DNA of 53,411 nt from an uncultured Eubacterium sp. (GTDB taxonomy: Bacteria > Bacillota > Clostridia > Lachnospirales > Lachnospiraceae). Shown here in pieces: positions 8,600-16,375 of the stretch (position 1 is its first letter; each line of letters opens with the position of its first letter). Location: the NCBI GenBank assembly GCA_947089855.1, contig CAMUML010000027.1:1-53411 (forward strand), written 5' to 3'. The notes beneath the pieces were generated by a model. It was not told the origin of the DNA. It did not search any database and saw only the letters and a program-made list of their open reading frames with translations. The translations under genes were made by a program, and so were the position numbers.

Positions 8600-10975
8600 A
8601 TGGATGCCAAAGAAATATCAATGTTCCGTTTCTTGGATGGAGCGGATAAAAAATTTGTTATCCCCGTGTATCAAAGAGCATACAGTTGGAAACGTGAAAA
8701 TTGTGAGTCTTTGCTTAAAGACTTGATGAGTGTTTATGAACACAATTATGTTTCCCATTTCTTCGGCAGCATTGTATATGTTTCCAATGATGTTGGCGGC
8801 TGTAATGAACATATTATAATTGATGGCCAGCAGAGGATTACCACTGTTTCACTGCTCCTTCTGGCAATCAGGAATTATATTATCGAGCATCCTGATATTG
8901 ATACAGGGGTGAATCCAAGGAAAATTACAGATGCGTACTTGACAGATGTATATGCAGACAGTGAAAAAAAGCTGAAGCTTAAGCTGATTCAGGGCGATGA
9001 TGAGGCATATGGCCGTTTAATAGAAAATGGTGAGCCGATTGCCAATAACAATATTACAGCAAATTACAATTATCTATTTAATGAAATATCTAAACGAAAT
9101 GCCCAGGAGATTAAAGGGCTTTATGATGCGATTATGAAGCTGATCATTGTTAATATCAGCCTAAAACCGCAAGATGGTGATGATCCGCAGCTTATTTTTG
9201 AAAGTTTAAATTCCACTGGTTTAGGATTGGACGAGTCAGATAAGATTAGAAATTATGTTCTTATGGGAATGCCTGCGGCAAAGCAGGAGTCTTTTTATAA
9301 AAAATATTGGGAATCATTAGAGGAGCTGGTACCCCATAATGACATGAAAATATTTATTCGGTATTATTTGGCGGTGAAGACAAGGGATTTATTTAGGGAA
9401 GACAGATTGTATTTCGGCTTTAAAAACTTTTGTATACATCAGGTCTGTACAATAGAAGAGACTTTCGAAGATATTCTTCTATATGCGGGCTTTTACAAAA
9501 CTATCCGCCAGCCTATGAAAAAGAGGAATCATTATGAAGCTGTTTTGGCCAGGATTAATAAATTGGAAATCAATAGTTGTACTCCCATTTTATTGGAGTT
9601 ATTTATTGCCCATGAGCAGAAACAATTAAGTGATGCTGAACTAACGGAAGCGTTCTGTACTTTGGAAAGCTATATGGCTCGAAGAATCATATGCGGATTG
9701 GGAACGCAATATTATAATAAATTATTTGTAAGCCTGGGAGCAGAGATTGAAAAATTGCTAGAGAAAGATGGTACGGCATACATTGACGCTTTTAAATTTT
9801 CTCTGTTGAACAAAATGGGAAAAAGCCGCTTTCCAAATGATCATGATTTTGCGGATAAATTTATGTCTTTTGAGCTTTATAACGCAAAGGCATCTGTTAG
9901 AAAATACTTTTTTGAACGGTTGGAAAATTTTGAAAACCGAGAATTGGTAGCGGTTGAAGAACAGATAAACGATGGGACTTTAACGATAGAGCATGTCATG
10001 CCTCAGACTTTAACGGAAGAATGGAAGGGCGAGTTAGGGGAACAATGGGAATTGGTGCATTCCAAATATATTGATACAGTTGGAAATTTGACATTAACAG
10101 CATACAACAGCGATTACAGCAACCTCAGTTTTACAAAAAAGAAAACTTTGCCGGAGAAAGGGTTTGAAGTGAGTAAGCTGCGGCTGAATGATTATATCAA
10201 AAATTGTGTGGTTTGGGGAGAACAGGAAATCCTTGAGCGCGCCAGGCAATTATATAAATTGGCGGAGCGTATCTGGCCTATGGCCGAGACCGATTATGAT
10301 TCGCAGGAAGAGGATAAATGGATTTGCTGGGATGATGAAGACTATGATTTTACCAATAAGACCATTCTGAAAATGATTCTTCTCGGTGACGAGCTGCAGA
10401 CTGAAAATATTACAGATGCTTACCGGAAAATCAATGTGACTGTTTATAATATGGATCCGGCTGGGTATGTAGCAATGGAAAATTCATGGAGCGGGACTGA
10501 TGCGGGCAGGCTTCGTAGCCCTTATGAGATAGGGCCGTCAGTTTATATTACTACAAATCTCAGCTCCCAATCTAAGACGGCGGCCATAAGAGAGTTATGT
10601 GAATATTTCAAATTTGACTCATCTGATCTGCGCTATTTGGTTAAGGCGACATTTGATATTAATAATGAAGCAACTTATAACGCAATAACAGCAGGGCAAT
10701 TGGCGTATCGGCTTGTTGAAAAACTACTATCAGAGGGGAAATTGACGGAAGAAGAAGTTGAGTTACTGAAAGAAAAACAATTTTCCAGGAAGACTTTTTG
10801 TAAGGTTGTGTATCCGGTTTTGGCCAATAATAGGGAGGATAATAAGGGGAAAGGCAGAAAATGCAGATATTATAGCAAGCCTGTTCAATTTAATGGAAAG
10901 AACGTGTACATATCGACTGAATGGTTTGATGAAAGCAGAAAAGATTTAATTAAATGGTATAAGCGGCATTTGTAA
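8600..10975 (+). CDS. DUF262 / DUF1524 protein, GmrSD-like putative type IV restriction nuclease
   Basis: 791 residues from ATG 8600 (AAGGGTGG about 8 bases upstream); a GTG at 8588 is an alternative. The N-terminal DUF262 (ParB/Srx-like fold) has VIPVYQRAYSW and the signature I-D-G-Q-Q-R (about 74-79), the proposed NTPase motif of GmrS. Near residue 464, IEHVMPQTL followed by NLTLTAYNSDYSN matches the HNH-type DUF1524 of GmrD. An extra C-terminal region (about 590-791) probably contributes substrate recognition. GmrSD enzymes, and relatives such as SspE and BrxU, restrict DNA with modified bases and so defend against phage. The palindromic operator upstream and the truncated ATPase downstream fit a defence island. 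The gene is A+T-richer than the sugar genes, consistent with transfer. Actual target modification is unknown. Confidence 0.75.
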   Translation: MDAKEISMFRFLDGADKKFVIPVYQRAYSWKRENCESLLKDLMSVYEHNYVSHFFGSIVYVSNDVGGCNEHIIIDGQQRITTVSLLLLAIRNYIIEHPDIDTGVNPRKITDAYLTDVYADSEKKLKLKLIQGDDEAYGRLIENGEPIANNNITANYNYLFNEISKRNAQEIKGLYDAIMKLIIVNISLKPQDGDDPQLIFESLNSTGLGLDESDKIRNYVLMGMPAAKQESFYKKYWESLEELVPHNDMKIFIRYYLAVKTRDLFREDRLYFGFKNFCIHQVCTIEETFEDILLYAGFYKTIRQPMKKRNHYEAVLARINKLEINSCTPILLELFIAHEQKQLSDAELTEAFCTLESYMARRIICGLGTQYYNKLFVSLGAEIEKLLEKDGTAYIDAFKFSLLNKMGKSRFPNDHDFADKFMSFELYNAKASVRKYFFERLENFENRELVAVEEQINDGTLTIEHVMPQTLTEEWKGELGEQWELVHSKYIDTVGNLTLTAYNSDYSNLSFTKKKTLPEKGFEVSKLRLNDYIKNCVVWGEQEILERARQLYKLAERIWPMAETDYDSQEEDKWICWDDEDYDFTNKTILKMILLGDELQTENITDAYRKINVTVYNMDPAGYVAMENSWSGTDAGRLRSPYEIGPSVYITTNLSSQSKTAAIRELCEYFKFDSSDLRYLVKATFDINNEATYNAITAGQLAYRLVEKLLSEGKLTEEEVELLKEKQFSRKTFCKVVYPVLANNREDNKGKGRKCRYYSKPVQFNGKNVYISTEWFDESRKDLIKWYKRHL

Positions 10976-11006
10976 ATATACCTTAAAACGATGCACCTTT
11001 TTTCGC

Positions 11007-11615
11007 ATGAAGTTGATTTTGGGCCTTTGTACACAAGGTTTGATGAAATCAGGGAGGATATTCATTTTAGCATCATTGCCGGAAACTAAGGAAATTCCGA
11101 TTGCCATGAATGGTATTTTGGAGAAAATAAGTGATGTGATCGATGGTACGGTCATCCAGGAAGATGATTCATTTTATGTGATGAAAAAAGACGGGCACAG
11201 GGTGGTCTTTTCACTTGAAGCGGAAGGGCTGCGTAAGCTGGGATTAATTTGGAAACTGATTCGGAATGGACTTTTGGAAGAAGGTACAGTTCTTTTGTGG
11301 GACGAACCGGAGGCAAATTTAAATCCAGAGTTATTTCCAACTGTAGCCGAAATCCTGCTGGAATTACAAAAGAATGGCGTCCAGATTTTTGTGGCAACAC
11401 ATAGTTATAATTTTGCAAAGTATTTGGAAATTAGGCGCACAGATAAAGAGCAGGTAATATTCCACAACCTTTATAAGGGAAATCCCAAGATGCCGGATAA
11501 TATGCAGGATGAGTTTCCAACGTTAAATGAGCAGAAAGATGATATATATAGCAAATCCGCATACACAATGGAAGCGCTTGGCCAGAATCATATTATGATA
11601 GCTGATAACTTATGA
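11007..11615 (+). pseudogene. 5'-truncated AAA/ABC-type ATPase (C-terminal half)
   Basis: The frame encodes the C-terminal part of an OLD/AAA_21-type ATPase. It has the Walker B stretch VLLWDEPEANLNP, the H-loop-like VATHSYNFAKYL and an SLEAEGLRKLGLIWKL helix before it, which corresponds to the signature region. The Walker A (P-loop) half is missing. The bases just before 11007 belong to the end of the DUF262 gene, so the deletion joint lies at about 10976-11010. The frame opens with an ATG (11007) but no good ribosome binding site. Such ATPases often partner nucleases in phage defence, so this is probably a relic of a multi-gene defence system. A functional P-loop-less regulator is possible but less likely. 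Confidence 0.65.
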
Positions 11616-11867
11616 CTCACTACATTATTTGAGGCTGCTGGATAAGACGAAACCTGTGCAGGATGTTTATATACTTGAATATCCAAATGGGGATGAAACA
11701 ACCTGCAAAAGGCTGTTTAGGGTATGATAAGATAGTTGGAATAAGTATTAGACATTCAGAAGTGGTAAAGGCCGCATATTCTAAGATTCCTGCCCTGTAC
11801 TTTCCCACTTCAATGGGCATGCTATGGCGGGATTTGGCGGCACAGTCAAGATAAGGGGATAGATACA
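11616..11867 (+). other. Probable gene remnants between ATPase fragment and LysR gene
   Basis: No intact gene. Two short open stretches in different frames look protein-like but lack ribosome binding sites: one at about 11617-11729 (ending KRLFRV) and one at about 11663-11854 (ending WRDLAAQSR). I cannot assign them. They are consistent with decayed accessory DNA. Confidence 0.3.
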
Positions 11868-12728
11868 ATGGATACAAAGGATCTTAGGTGTTTTTGCCGT
11901 GTATATGAAGAACGGGGAATCAATCAGGCAGCAAAGCAGCTTTTTATTTCACCCCAAGGACTCAGCAGAATTATTACAAGGCTGGAGGCAGAACTGCAGG
12001 TAACCCTTTTCAAACGTTCCGTAAGAGGGCTGTGCCCGACGGCAAGCGGAGCGTACCTGTATGAAAATAGCCGGGAATTATTAGACAGGCTGGAGGATCT
12101 AGAGATTGGGATACGCCGAATTGAGCGGATGGACCGGGAGCTTCAGCTTGGATTTTCGTGCGGTGTATTAAATGTGTTTCCATTTCAAAAGCTGGACCAA
12201 TTTAGATCAGAAAATCCTGATATACAGCTGCAGTGGGAAGAACTGGAAAATCAGGGGGTGGTTGACCGGATATTTCAGCGGGTGATTGATGTTGGGTTTG
12301 TCATCGGCAGTATTGGGCAGGACGGATTATATGCAAGAGAAGTGTATCAAATCGGGATGGATGCTTTAGTATATGAAGGGCATCCGCTATATGATAGGGA
12401 GCAGCTTTCCGTTGGCGACCTGAGGGATGAGCCGCTGATTATACTGAATGAAAGGTATTCCTGCTACCACAGCTTTTTAAGCCGATGCAAAGATTTTGGA
12501 TTTATACCTCTCATTCACATTAAGTTAATGGAAAGCCAGTTGATTTATCGTTTCTGCAGGGAAAGGATGGGGATTGGGATTGATACAAATATACATAAAC
12601 AGGATATAAGCATGGATCATTTGCATAGGATTAAATTGCAGGATGCTTTTTCATGGAGAATATCTATCGTGTGCAGGGAAGACCGTAAAAAAGAAAAGGT
12701 GATACGTAAGCTTTTGGATATGTTCTAA
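11868..12728 (+). CDS. LysR-family transcriptional regulator
   Basis: 286 residues. The N-terminal winged helix-turn-helix (about 1-60) is typical: LRCFCRVYEERGINQAAK, then SPQGLSRIITRLEAELQVTLFKR. The effector-binding domain follows (about 88-286) with the usual two-lobe pattern, including FRSENPDIQLQWEELEN. Start at 11868 after AAGGGGATAG. It is followed by a terminator and then, on the same strand, by the ene-reductase and OFA transporter genes. It most likely controls these in response to the transporter's substrate. LysR genes are more often divergent from their targets; the same-strand order here is less usual but the terminator between keeps the units separate. Confidence 0.88.
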   Translation: MDTKDLRCFCRVYEERGINQAAKQLFISPQGLSRIITRLEAELQVTLFKRSVRGLCPTASGAYLYENSRELLDRLEDLEIGIRRIERMDRELQLGFSCGVLNVFPFQKLDQFRSENPDIQLQWEELENQGVVDRIFQRVIDVGFVIGSIGQDGLYAREVYQIGMDALVYEGHPLYDREQLSVGDLRDEPLIILNERYSCYHSFLSRCKDFGFIPLIHIKLMESQLIYRFCRERMGIGIDTNIHKQDISMDHLHRIKLQDAFSWRISIVCREDRKKEKVIRKLLDMF

Positions 12729-12759
12729 AATGGGAAGCGTGTATCAATTATTTGTTGAC

Positions 12760-12797
12760 AGCTGTTATCTTTTTGTTGATAGATAACAGCTTTTTTT
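12760..12797 (+). terminator. Rho-independent terminator of the LysR gene
   Basis: The stem AGCTGTTATCT (12760-12770) pairs with AGATAACAGCT (12781-12791) around a 10-base loop, followed by TTTTTTT. Confidence 0.9.
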
Positions 12798-12802
12798 GAT
12801 GT

Positions 12803-12840
12803 TATCCTTATATTGTTAAGAAAATAACAATATAAGGATA
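12803..12840 (+). promoter_or_regulatory. Perfect 16-bp inverted repeat before the ene-reductase
   Basis: TATCCTTATATTGTTA (12803-12818) and its exact complement (12825-12840) flank a 6-base loop and end one base before the GAGGAGG ribosome binding site. It could be the LysR operator (TATTGTTA...TAACAATA core) or, in RNA, a hairpin next to the ribosome binding site. There is no T run, so it is not a terminator. Confidence 0.6.
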
Positions 12841-12854
12841 GAGGAGGAAAATCA

Positions 12855-14801
12855 ATGGAACGTAAATTTCCACACCTGTCAAGCCCTATTACGATCGGAA
12901 GGGTGACATTTCGAAACCGTATGTTTTCTGCTCCGATGGGAGGTACAGACATTACAAATGACGGCTGCATAGGACCAAAATCAACTGCGTTTTATGAATT
13001 AAGGGGGAAAGGCGGTGCGGCTGCTGTTACCGTCAGTGAATGTATGGTGCATCCAAAGACGGACGGTTCGCATGCGTACCATTTGGATACGGCAGTGTTG
13101 AATTCTCTTGCGGCAGCTACCTATACTGCGGATGCGATACGCCGCCATGGAGCTATGCCGAGCTTAGAATTATCGCATTCTGGTATGTATGCAGGGACTT
13201 ATATGACAGATAAAACGAAACAGAAATCGATGAACCAGTGGGGAGCAAGTGATGTCACCCGTCCGGATGGTGTAGAAGTAAAAGCCCTCACAAAAGAGAT
13301 GATTGCAGAAATTGTAGAATCCTATGGTAAAGTAGCTGGCCTGGCAAAACGGGCAGGCTTTGAAATGATTATGGTACATGGCGGCCACGGCTGGCTGCTG
13401 AATCAGTTCTTTTCTCCATATTTTAATAAGCGGACGGATGAATACGGCGGAAGCCTTGAAAACCGCTGCCGTCTAGCAGTAGAAGTACTAAAGTCAGTGA
13501 GAAAGGCCGTTGGATATGGATTCCCGATTGAATTCCGACTAAGCGGCTCCGAGCTGTTTGAAGGGGGCTATGACCTTGCAGAAGGCTGCAGGATCGCACA
13601 GCAGATCGAGCCTTATATTGACCTGCTCCACGTATCTGCCGGTACGTACCAGAGAGGATTTGGGGATACGCATCCTTCTATGTTTAAAGAACATGGGTGT
13701 AATGTATATCTGGCGGCGGAAATCAAAAAACATGTATCTGTGCCGGTAGCCACATTAGGAGGCTTAAATGATCCTCATCAAATGGAGGAAATTATTGCCA
13801 GCGGTAAAGCAGATGTGGTATATATGGCCAGAGCGCTTCTGGCTGATCCGTTCCTGCCAAGGAAGGTTGTAGAAAACCGTGAGGATGAAATTGTAAAATG
13901 CCTCCGCTGCTTTACCTGTATGGCAGAAAGGGCGGCTACCTCTACTAGAAGGTGTACGGTGAATCCGCTGATTGGACGTGAAATGGAAGGCACGGATATA
14001 ATCCCGGCTGTGGAGAAGAAAAAAGTGCTTGTTGCAGGCGGTGGCCCGGGTGGGCTGTATGCGGCATATACAGCAGCCAGGAAGGGGCATCAGGTTATCC
14101 TGTGTGAAAAAGAGTCAGAAGTGGGTGGTATCTTAAAGAGTGAGCAGGCGCTTCCTTTTAAACATGAAATGTACGAGCTGGCTGGTACATACAAGCTACT
14201 GGCCCAAAAAGCAGGTGTGGAAATCCGTCTGAACACAGAGGCTACGAAAGAATACGTGGAGAATGAGAATGTAGACGCATTGATTATCGCAGTCGGCTCC
14301 ACGCCGCTGGTACCGCCGATTCCTGGGCTGGACGGGGACAATGTGGTAATCGTCAATAACTATTATCTGGAAAAAGAAAAGGTCAGTGATGAAGTAGCCG
14401 TATTTGGCGGCGGCCTTGCCGGATGCGAGTGTGCAATTCATCTGGGCATGGAAGGAAAAAAAGTCAGTCTGGTAGAAATGCGCGATGAGCTTGCTCCAGA
14501 TGCAAATGTGCGTCATCGTCCGCTGCTTTTAAAAGAAATCGAGAAATATGTAACCGTATATACCGGATACAAAGGTTTGGAAGTTACAGCGGATGGAATT
14601 CTTTGTGAAGATAAGAATGGCGGCAAGCAGCTTGTTCCTGGTAAATCGGTAATCTGTGCCCTGGGACAGCGTCCGCGCACAGATATGGTGGAAAAACTGC
14701 GGGATGCGGCGCCTTTTGTAAGAGTAATCGGTGATGCGGCAAAAGTATCGACGATTACAAATGCCGTCTACTGGGGCTACCATGCTGCGCTGGATATTTA
14801 A
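12855..14801 (+). CDS. Old Yellow Enzyme-family NADH:flavin oxidoreductase (ene-reductase, FadH/BaiCD-like)
   Basis: 648 residues, the normal length for the fused FadH/BaiCD/enoate reductase class. The N-terminal FMN TIM barrel (about 1-370) has FRNRMFSAPMG and the active-site stretch HGGHGWLLNQFFSP, followed by NKRTDEYGGSLENR. The linker has a [4Fe-4S] motif, C-x2-C-x2-C-x11-C (CLRCFTC...C). The C-terminal FAD/NAD(P)H part has GGGPGGLYAA near 395 and a second GGGLAGCE. Such enzymes reduce activated C=C bonds with NAD(P)H; relatives act on dienoyl-CoA, bile-acid or steroid enones and aryl enoates. The usual Tyr after HG is Trp here. A very strong ribosome binding site supports the start. With the OFA transporter 20 bases downstream it probably reduces an imported organic acid; the substrate is unknown. 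Confidence 0.85.
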   Translation: MERKFPHLSSPITIGRVTFRNRMFSAPMGGTDITNDGCIGPKSTAFYELRGKGGAAAVTVSECMVHPKTDGSHAYHLDTAVLNSLAAATYTADAIRRHGAMPSLELSHSGMYAGTYMTDKTKQKSMNQWGASDVTRPDGVEVKALTKEMIAEIVESYGKVAGLAKRAGFEMIMVHGGHGWLLNQFFSPYFNKRTDEYGGSLENRCRLAVEVLKSVRKAVGYGFPIEFRLSGSELFEGGYDLAEGCRIAQQIEPYIDLLHVSAGTYQRGFGDTHPSMFKEHGCNVYLAAEIKKHVSVPVATLGGLNDPHQMEEIIASGKADVVYMARALLADPFLPRKVVENREDEIVKCLRCFTCMAERAATSTRRCTVNPLIGREMEGTDIIPAVEKKKVLVAGGGPGGLYAAYTAARKGHQVILCEKESEVGGILKSEQALPFKHEMYELAGTYKLLAQKAGVEIRLNTEATKEYVENENVDALIIAVGSTPLVPPIPGLDGDNVVIVNNYYLEKEKVSDEVAVFGGGLAGCECAIHLGMEGKKVSLVEMRDELAPDANVRHRPLLLKEIEKYVTVYTGYKGLEVTADGILCEDKNGGKQLVPGKSVICALGQRPRTDMVEKLRDAAPFVRVIGDAAKVSTITNAVYWGYHAALDI

Positions 14802-14821
14802 AAGAAAGCGGGAAAAGGATC

Positions 14822-16042
14822 ATGGATTTAGATAAAAAAAGATGGGTTATACTAGCAGCAGCATGTTTGGTAAATTTGTGTTTAGGTTCGATTTATGCAT
14901 GGAGTGTGTTTGCGGCTTCGATGGCAGAGCATTTTAACAATGCTTTTGGGCTGGATGTAACGTCGGGTGATCTGGCCATTGTATATACAATAGCAAATGC
15001 GGTAGGGCCTATCACGATGATTTCTGGCGGAGCGGCCAATGACAAGCTGGGGCCGAAAAAGGTGATTGCACTGGGCGGTATTATGTTTGGCGGCGGCATG
15101 GTGGTTTCTGGTTTCGCAACCAGCGTTTCTTTTCTGGTTGTCAGCTATGGATTGATAGCCGGGCTGGGGCTTGGGATGGCCTATGGGGCAACTATCTCTA
15201 CGAGCGTGAAATATTTTCCGGATAAGCGGGGGCTGATTGGTGGGATTACGACCGCTGTATATGGAATGAGTTCCGTAATACTGCCTCCTGTTGTTACTGT
15301 TATTGTAAGCCGTTTTAGTGCTACCACTGCGTTTAAAGCGGTTGGAGCGGTTTTTCTGGTTATCATTTTAATCAGTACGCAGTTTTTGGAGCAGTGTCCT
15401 CAGGGGTATGCCCCGGCAGGGTACAAGCCGCCTGCAGCTCAAAAAGGCACGGCAGACATGGACTGGAAAGAGATGATAAAGACACCGGTATTTTATGTTA
15501 TGCTGCTTCTGCTTACCAGCGGAGCTTTCAGCGGCATGATGATTATTTCCCAGGCATCAGCGATGGCACAGGGAATGATCGGGATGACAGCGATTGCGGC
15601 GAGCGCGGCAGTATCGATCCTTGCCCTTTTTAATGCGTTAGGGCGAATTGCGGCGGGATACATATCGGATAAAATTGGCCGGATCAATACGCTGATGACA
15701 GCATGTATTTTGTGCATTGCCGGAATGCTGTGCCTGTTCTTTTCCGCAGATGGACAGCAGATGTTATTTTATATTGGAATTTGTATTGTCGGAGTCAGCT
15801 TTGGCTCTTTTATGGGAGTGTATCCGGGCTTTACGGCAGACCAGTTCGGGGCGCGCAATAACAGTGTAAATTATGGAATTATGTTCATTGGTTTTGCACT
15901 GGCGGGATATTTTGGGCCGCAGATTATGCGCAGCGTTTATGAGTCGACTGGAGTTTATCAGAATGCTTTTTTGATTGCCTGTGGGTTGAATATAGTGGGG
16001 ATTATTCTAACCGTTTTTTACCGGATCATCAGAAAGAAGTAA
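14822..16042 (+). CDS. MFS transporter, oxalate/formate antiporter (OFA) family
   Basis: 406 residues with about 12 hydrophobic segments. The start MDLDKKRWVILAAACLVNLCLGSIYAWSVF is characteristic of the OFA family; cytoplasmic-loop motifs such as NDKLGPKKV (loop 2-3) and SDKIGRINT (loop 8-9) match major facilitator motif A. OFA proteins exchange or import small mono- and dicarboxylates. The gene begins 20 bases after the ene-reductase stop, so they form one transcript. It probably supplies the reductase with an unsaturated acid or exports the product. A hairpin terminator follows at 16104. Confidence 0.85.
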   Translation: MDLDKKRWVILAAACLVNLCLGSIYAWSVFAASMAEHFNNAFGLDVTSGDLAIVYTIANAVGPITMISGGAANDKLGPKKVIALGGIMFGGGMVVSGFATSVSFLVVSYGLIAGLGLGMAYGATISTSVKYFPDKRGLIGGITTAVYGMSSVILPPVVTVIVSRFSATTAFKAVGAVFLVIILISTQFLEQCPQGYAPAGYKPPAAQKGTADMDWKEMIKTPVFYVMLLLLTSGAFSGMMIISQASAMAQGMIGMTAIAASAAVSILALFNALGRIAAGYISDKIGRINTLMTACILCIAGMLCLFFSADGQQMLFYIGICIVGVSFGSFMGVYPGFTADQFGARNNSVNYGIMFIGFALAGYFGPQIMRSVYESTGVYQNAFLIACGLNIVGIILTVFYRIIRKK

Positions 16043-16103
16043 AATTGGCTATCGGACTGTCTGACGGGCTGCCGCAGGCCAGGTAAAGATGAATGAAAGA
16101 AGG

Positions 16104-16145
16104 CTGGAGCAGATCTGTATTTACATATAGGTTTGCTCCAGTTTT
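16104..16145 (+). terminator. Probable terminator after the OFA transporter
   Basis: The stem CTGGAGCA (16104-16111) pairs with TGCTCCAG (16134-16141) and is followed by TTTT. The loop is long (22 bases). Confidence 0.6.
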
Positions 16146-16152
16146 GCGGCTA

Positions 16153-16200
16153 TTATACTGCAGCCTGGTTATACTGTAAATTTAACTGGTGTGCAGTATA
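16153..16200 (+). repeat. Dispersed repeat, copy C (internally deleted)
   Basis: TTATACTGCAG followed by GGTTATACTGTAAATTTAAC and ending GTGCAGTATA. It matches the two ends of the 104-bp copies at 31693 and 43218 but lacks their central ~55-base hairpin part. Another imperfect stem lies just after it (GGAACTG 16210-16216 with CAGTTCC 16243-16249). Confidence 0.75.
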
Positions 16201-16273
16201 CATAGCATAGGAACTGTCAGAAAATAACTTGTTATTTTTTGGCAGTTCCATAGTAAAAAGGATGGAAGCAGAG

Positions 16274-16321
16274 GTAAATAAAAACTCCCCAGCCCTTCAA
16301 AGATTGAGGGGCTAAGGAGTT
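16274..16321 (-). terminator. Terminator of the GH85 gene (minus strand)
   Basis: Read on the minus strand: AACTCC, inner stem AGCCCCTC, loop, inner stem GAAGGGCT, GGAGTT, then TTTTATTT. It lies about 55 bases past the GH85 stop. Confidence 0.8.
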
Positions 16322-16375
16322 GATGTCCGTAAGCCGTTTTTATAAAACAGCTAAGATTGGATGAAATTTATAGCT

